Origin: Eubacteriales bacterium
GTDB lineage: Bacteria; Bacillota; Clostridia; Christensenellales; CAG-138
Direction of reading: 5' to 3'
NCBI GenBank assembly: GCA_028701165.1
Contig: JAQVRG010000076.1
Span: 1-7,100 of the forward strand
Length of the DNA: 7,100 nucleotides
Under the pieces are notes generated by a model. It had not been told where the DNA came from. It saw nothing but the letters and a program-made list of their open reading frames with translations, and searched no databases. Shown piece by piece: positions 4,632-7,100 of the stretch (the first letter of the stretch is position 1; the number at the start of each line of letters is the position of its first letter). Both the position numbers and the translations under genes were made by a program.

Positions 4632-5924
4632 ATGCAAGGTTTCCGTTTACAGAACGGCATGCTCTTGGGCGCGGCCTCCGCCGCGACGCAGATCGAGGGC
4701 GGCGACCGCAACAACAGCTGGTACGACTGGTATAAGCGCGGCAAGATCAAGGATGGCAGCGATCCCGCCGTCACGACCGAGCACTACGCGCGCTTTCGTG
4801 AGGACGCGCAGCTCATGCAGGAGCTGGGGCTGCAAACCTATCGTTTCGGAATCGAGTGGAGCAGGCTTGAGCCGGCGCCCGGACGGTTCGACGAAGCCGC
4901 GACAGCGCATTACCGCGAGGAGATACAGGATATGCTTTCGCGCGGGATCAAGCCGCTTTTGACGCTGCATCACTTTACAAACCCGATGTGGTTTGAGAAC
5001 ATGGGCGCGTTTACAAAGCGCGAAAATGACCAATACTTCCTTGCGTTTGTCGAATACGCCGTGAAAAGCTTCGGCGATCTGGTGAGCGAATACATCACCG
5101 TCAACGAGCCGAACGTCTACGCGCTGGGCGGCTACATGACCGGGGAATGGCCGCCGGGCGTACGCTCCTTCGGCCTGTACCGTAAGGCGCTCACCCGCAT
5201 GGCGGCGCTGCATATCCAAAGCTACGCGCTCATCCACGGCGTCCGCGCATCCATGGGCTATGACGACACCAAGGTGAGCTTTGCCAACCATCTGCGCGTG
5301 TTCCAGCCGAAAAACCCGCGCAACCCATGGCACCGCTTCTGCACATGGTTCTCTGAGAAGTCCTTTCAGGGCGCCGCAACGCGCGCCATGTGCAAGGGTG
5401 AGGCCACTTTCCCGCTGTGCAAAGACCCCGCCATACGGCCGGGCGAATGGTGCGATTTTCTCGCCGTCAACTACTATTCCCGCTCCACGATCCACCGCCT
5501 GAGCAGCGATTTTGCCAAAGGTGTGCCCGTCAACGATCTAGGCTGGGAAATCTATCCGCAGGGTATCGCGGAGGTCGCACACTATGCCTACGCGCTCCTC
5601 CCCCGGCCTATCTACATCACGGAAAACGGCACCTGCGACAACGCGGACGCCTTCCGCGCACGCTATATCTATGAACATCTTAAGGCGCTGTGCGAAAGCG
5701 GCCTGCCCGTAGAACGCTACTATCACTGGTGCTTCTGCGATAATTTTGAATGGCTGGAAGGCGGCAGCGCCCGTTTTGGTCTCGTGCACACGGATTACGC
5801 GACGCAAAAGCGCACGGTTAAAAAAAGCGGCCGGTTTTACAGTGAAATCATAAGGAATCAAGGCGTTACAGAGGACATGTACGCGGCATATTGTCAAGTC
5901 GAATACAATCGAAACGAGGCATAA
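4632..5924 (+). CDS. Glycoside hydrolase family 1 beta-glycosidase (beta-glucosidase/beta-galactosidase)
   Basis: This 430-residue protein is a complete GH1 barrel, slightly shorter than the usual 440-480. The acid/base glutamate is E159 in TVNEPN and the nucleophile is E331 in ITENG. Sugar-binding residues of the family are present: Q20 (ATQIEGG), H113/H114 (TLHHF), and E373/W374 in DNFEW. E373 is the residue replaced in 6-phospho-beta-glycosidases, so unphosphorylated beta-glucosides or beta-galactosides are the more likely substrates. The DNFEWLEGG...RFGLVHTDY region near the C-terminus is typical. There is no signal peptide, so the enzyme should be cytoplasmic and act on imported disaccharides. 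The start at 4632 follows GGGAGG (4621-4626) and lies downstream of the promoter; the longer frame from 4533 would begin upstream of it. The GH13 gene follows after 4 bases. The exact substrate cannot be read from the sequence. Confidence 0.93.
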   Translation: MQGFRLQNGMLLGAASAATQIEGGDRNNSWYDWYKRGKIKDGSDPAVTTEHYARFREDAQLMQELGLQTYRFGIEWSRLEPAPGRFDEAATAHYREEIQDMLSRGIKPLLTLHHFTNPMWFENMGAFTKRENDQYFLAFVEYAVKSFGDLVSEYITVNEPNVYALGGYMTGEWPPGVRSFGLYRKALTRMAALHIQSYALIHGVRASMGYDDTKVSFANHLRVFQPKNPRNPWHRFCTWFSEKSFQGAATRAMCKGEATFPLCKDPAIRPGEWCDFLAVNYYSRSTIHRLSSDFAKGVPVNDLGWEIYPQGIAEVAHYAYALLPRPIYITENGTCDNADAFRARYIYEHLKALCESGLPVERYYHWCFCDNFEWLEGGSARFGLVHTDYATQKRTVKKSGRFYSEIIRNQGVTEDMYAAYCQVEYNRNEA

Positions 5925-5928
5925 ACGT

Positions 5929-7100
5929 ATGGAAAAATGGTGGAAACAGCGCGTCGTATACCAAGTCTACCCCCGCAGCTTTCAAGACAGCAACGGCGAC
6001 GGCATGGGCGATATCCCCAGCATCACCTCGCGGCTCGATTACCTAAAGGCGCTGGGCGTCGGTATCCTTTGGCTCAGTCCCGTCTACGCGTCGCCGGGTG
6101 ACGACAACGGGTACGACATCAGCGATTATTGCGCCATCGACCCGCATTTCGGCACGATGGCGGACATGGACGCGCTGCTAAAAGAAGCGAAGGCGCGGGA
6201 CATACGGATCGTGATGGATCTGGTGGTCAACCATACCTCCACAAGCCACGAATGGTTTCAAAAGAGCCGCCGCCGCATCGCCCCCTATACGGATTACTAC
6301 ATTTGGCAGCCGGGCAAAAACGGCAAAAAGCCTAACAACTGGACGGGCTTTTTCGGCGAGGACTGCTGGGTGTTCGACGAGGTGCGCGGCGAATACTATC
6401 TGCATCTTTTCGCAAAATCACAGGCCGATCTTAACTACCACAACGCCAACGTCGTCGAGGAAGTCAAAAACGTCATGCGCTTTTGGCTGGATAAGGGCGT
6501 TTCGGGTTTCCGGTGCGACGTGATCAACGTGCTGTATAAGGACAGTCTCGCCTCCTCCCGCAAACGGCTCATCCTCACGGGGCGCGAGCACTACTTGACG
6601 CTCCCCGGCACCCACGCGATCCTGCAAGAGCTGCGCCGGGACGTGCTTGCGGGCTACGACTGCTTCACCGTAGGCGAGACCTGCTTTGTAACGCCCAAGG
6701 AGGGCCGCGACCTGTGCGAGCCCGCGCGCGGCGAGCTTGATATGATCTTCAACTTCGAGCATATGGAGACCGATCAGTATTTCGTCAAATGGTTTCACCG
6801 CAAATTCAGCGCCCGCCGCTTGGGCGAAGCGCTCGCGCGCTGGCAAACGGCGCTTACATGGAGCGCCGTCTATTTTGAAAATCACGACCAGCCGCGAAGC
6901 GTCTCCCGCTTCGGTGACGACGGACGCTTTCACGACGAATCCGCCAAGATGCTCTGCACGCTGCTTTTAAGCCTGCGCGGCACGCCCTACATCTATCAGG
7001 GGCAGGAGCTTGGCATGACCAATTTCGATTATACGAGCATGGCGCAGCTTGACGATGTGGAATCCAAAAACATCGACCGCCTGCTCAAGCGCTTGGGATT
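5929..7100 (+). CDS. GH13 alpha-glucosidase, oligo-1,6-glucosidase type (3' end outside window)
   Basis: The first 390 residues are visible of a protein expected to have about 550; the frame is open to the window end. It begins MEKWWKQRVVYQVYPRSFQD, typical of oligo-1,6-glucosidases, followed by the calcium-type loop DSNGDGMGD. The four GH13 motifs are intact: DLVVNHTS (97-104), GFRCDV with nucleophile D197, GETC with acid E250, and FENHDQP with D320. The valine right after the nucleophile is the residue associated with alpha-1,6 preference in this subfamily, whereas alanine marks alpha-1,4 enzymes. Isomaltose, isomalto-oligosaccharides or related sugars are thus likely substrates. Trehalose-6-phosphate hydrolase (TreC) shares these motifs and is not fully excluded. 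No signal peptide is present. The ATG lies 4 bases after the GH1 stop, with a modest GAGG (5916-5919), so the two genes form one transcription unit. Confidence 0.92.
   Translation, partial: MEKWWKQRVVYQVYPRSFQDSNGDGMGDIPSITSRLDYLKALGVGILWLSPVYASPGDDNGYDISDYCAIDPHFGTMADMDALLKEAKARDIRIVMDLVVNHTSTSHEWFQKSRRRIAPYTDYYIWQPGKNGKKPNNWTGFFGEDCWVFDEVRGEYYLHLFAKSQADLNYHNANVVEEVKNVMRFWLDKGVSGFRCDVINVLYKDSLASSRKRLILTGREHYLTLPGTHAILQELRRDVLAGYDCFTVGETCFVTPKEGRDLCEPARGELDMIFNFEHMETDQYFVKWFHRKFSARRLGEALARWQTALTWSAVYFENHDQPRSVSRFGDDGRFHDESAKMLCTLLLSLRGTPYIYQGQELGMTNFDYTSMAQLDDVESKNIDRLLKRLG

Noticed and set aside
4369..4962. Open frame of 197 codons starting in the intergenic region
   Set aside because: Its first part is a low-complexity Phe/Pro/Arg-rich translation of a pyrimidine tract, the second part is out of frame with GH1, and it has no ribosome site.
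4647..5495. Long open frame (282 codons) antisense to the GH1 gene
   Set aside because: It lies wholly opposite a gene with intact catalytic motifs, its translation resembles no family I recognise, and it has no ribosome site. It is a by-product of GC-rich third positions.
4632..5924. 6-phospho-beta-glucosidase (PTS-linked)
   Set aside because: The DNFEW block keeps the glutamate typical of enzymes for unphosphorylated sugars, and phospho-binding residues near it are not seen. No PTS gene is in the window.
6418..6933. Open frame of 171 codons antisense to the GH13 gene
   Set aside because: It is a mirror of a clearly conserved coding region, with no independent evidence of a gene.
1..7100. 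CRISPR array, transposon, tRNA or rRNA genes
   Set aside because: No regularly spaced direct repeats, transposase motifs, terminal inverted repeats or recognisable structural RNA sequences were seen on either strand.

Overview
The window looks like chromosomal DNA from an anaerobic, fermentative bacterium, most likely a moderately GC-rich member of the Clostridia/Firmicutes. The reasons are strong AGGAGG ribosome sites, sigma-A type promoters (TTGAAA/TATAAT and an extended TGnTATACT), a sequence resembling the clostridial Rex operator, and a gene set typical of hydrogen-evolving fermenters. This placement is inferred from features and not from a phylogenetic marker.

Left part (1-4189, all minus strand): a tightly packed operon transcribed leftwards from a divergent intergenic region. 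It encodes a membrane-bound, Mrp-antiporter-linked [NiFe] hydrogenase (group 4, Mbh type). The order of transcription is catalytic large subunit (MbhL-like), nickel chaperone HypA, then MrpE/MbhA, MrpF/MbhB, MrpG/MbhC, MbhD (DUF4040), MbhE, MrpB/MbhF, MrpC/MbhG and the first codons of MrpD/MbhH, cut by the window edge. Five junctions among the last genes are 4-base ATGA overlaps and one is an 11-base overlap, so subunit synthesis is probably translationally coupled. The expected small subunit, MbhK/MbhM-like membrane anchor and ferredoxin-like subunit are not in view and would lie beyond position 1 or elsewhere. The complex should oxidise reduced ferredoxin, make H2 and drive Na+/H+ exchange across the membrane. 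The order differs from the archaeal mbh operon: the catalytic subunit comes first and a maturation gene sits between it and the antiporter module.

Middle (4190-4631): a divergent regulatory region without a gene. Toward the hydrogenase it holds a near-consensus promoter, a palindrome in the leader, a 29-base dyad just upstream of the -35 box, and an 18-base Rex-like site about 95 bases upstream of the predicted transcription start. Toward the glycosidases it holds an extended -10 promoter and a weak cre-like element in the leader. A pyrimidine-rich stretch separates the two sides.

Right part (4632-7100, plus strand): two co-directional glycosidase genes 4 bases apart, a GH1 beta-glycosidase and a GH13 alpha-glucosidase of the oligo-1,6-glucosidase type (cut by the window end). 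Neither has a signal peptide, so both should act on imported short oligosaccharides in the cytoplasm. Sugar breakdown followed by reoxidation of ferredoxin as H2 is a sensible physiological pairing, but the only direct link in the sequence is the shared divergent control region.
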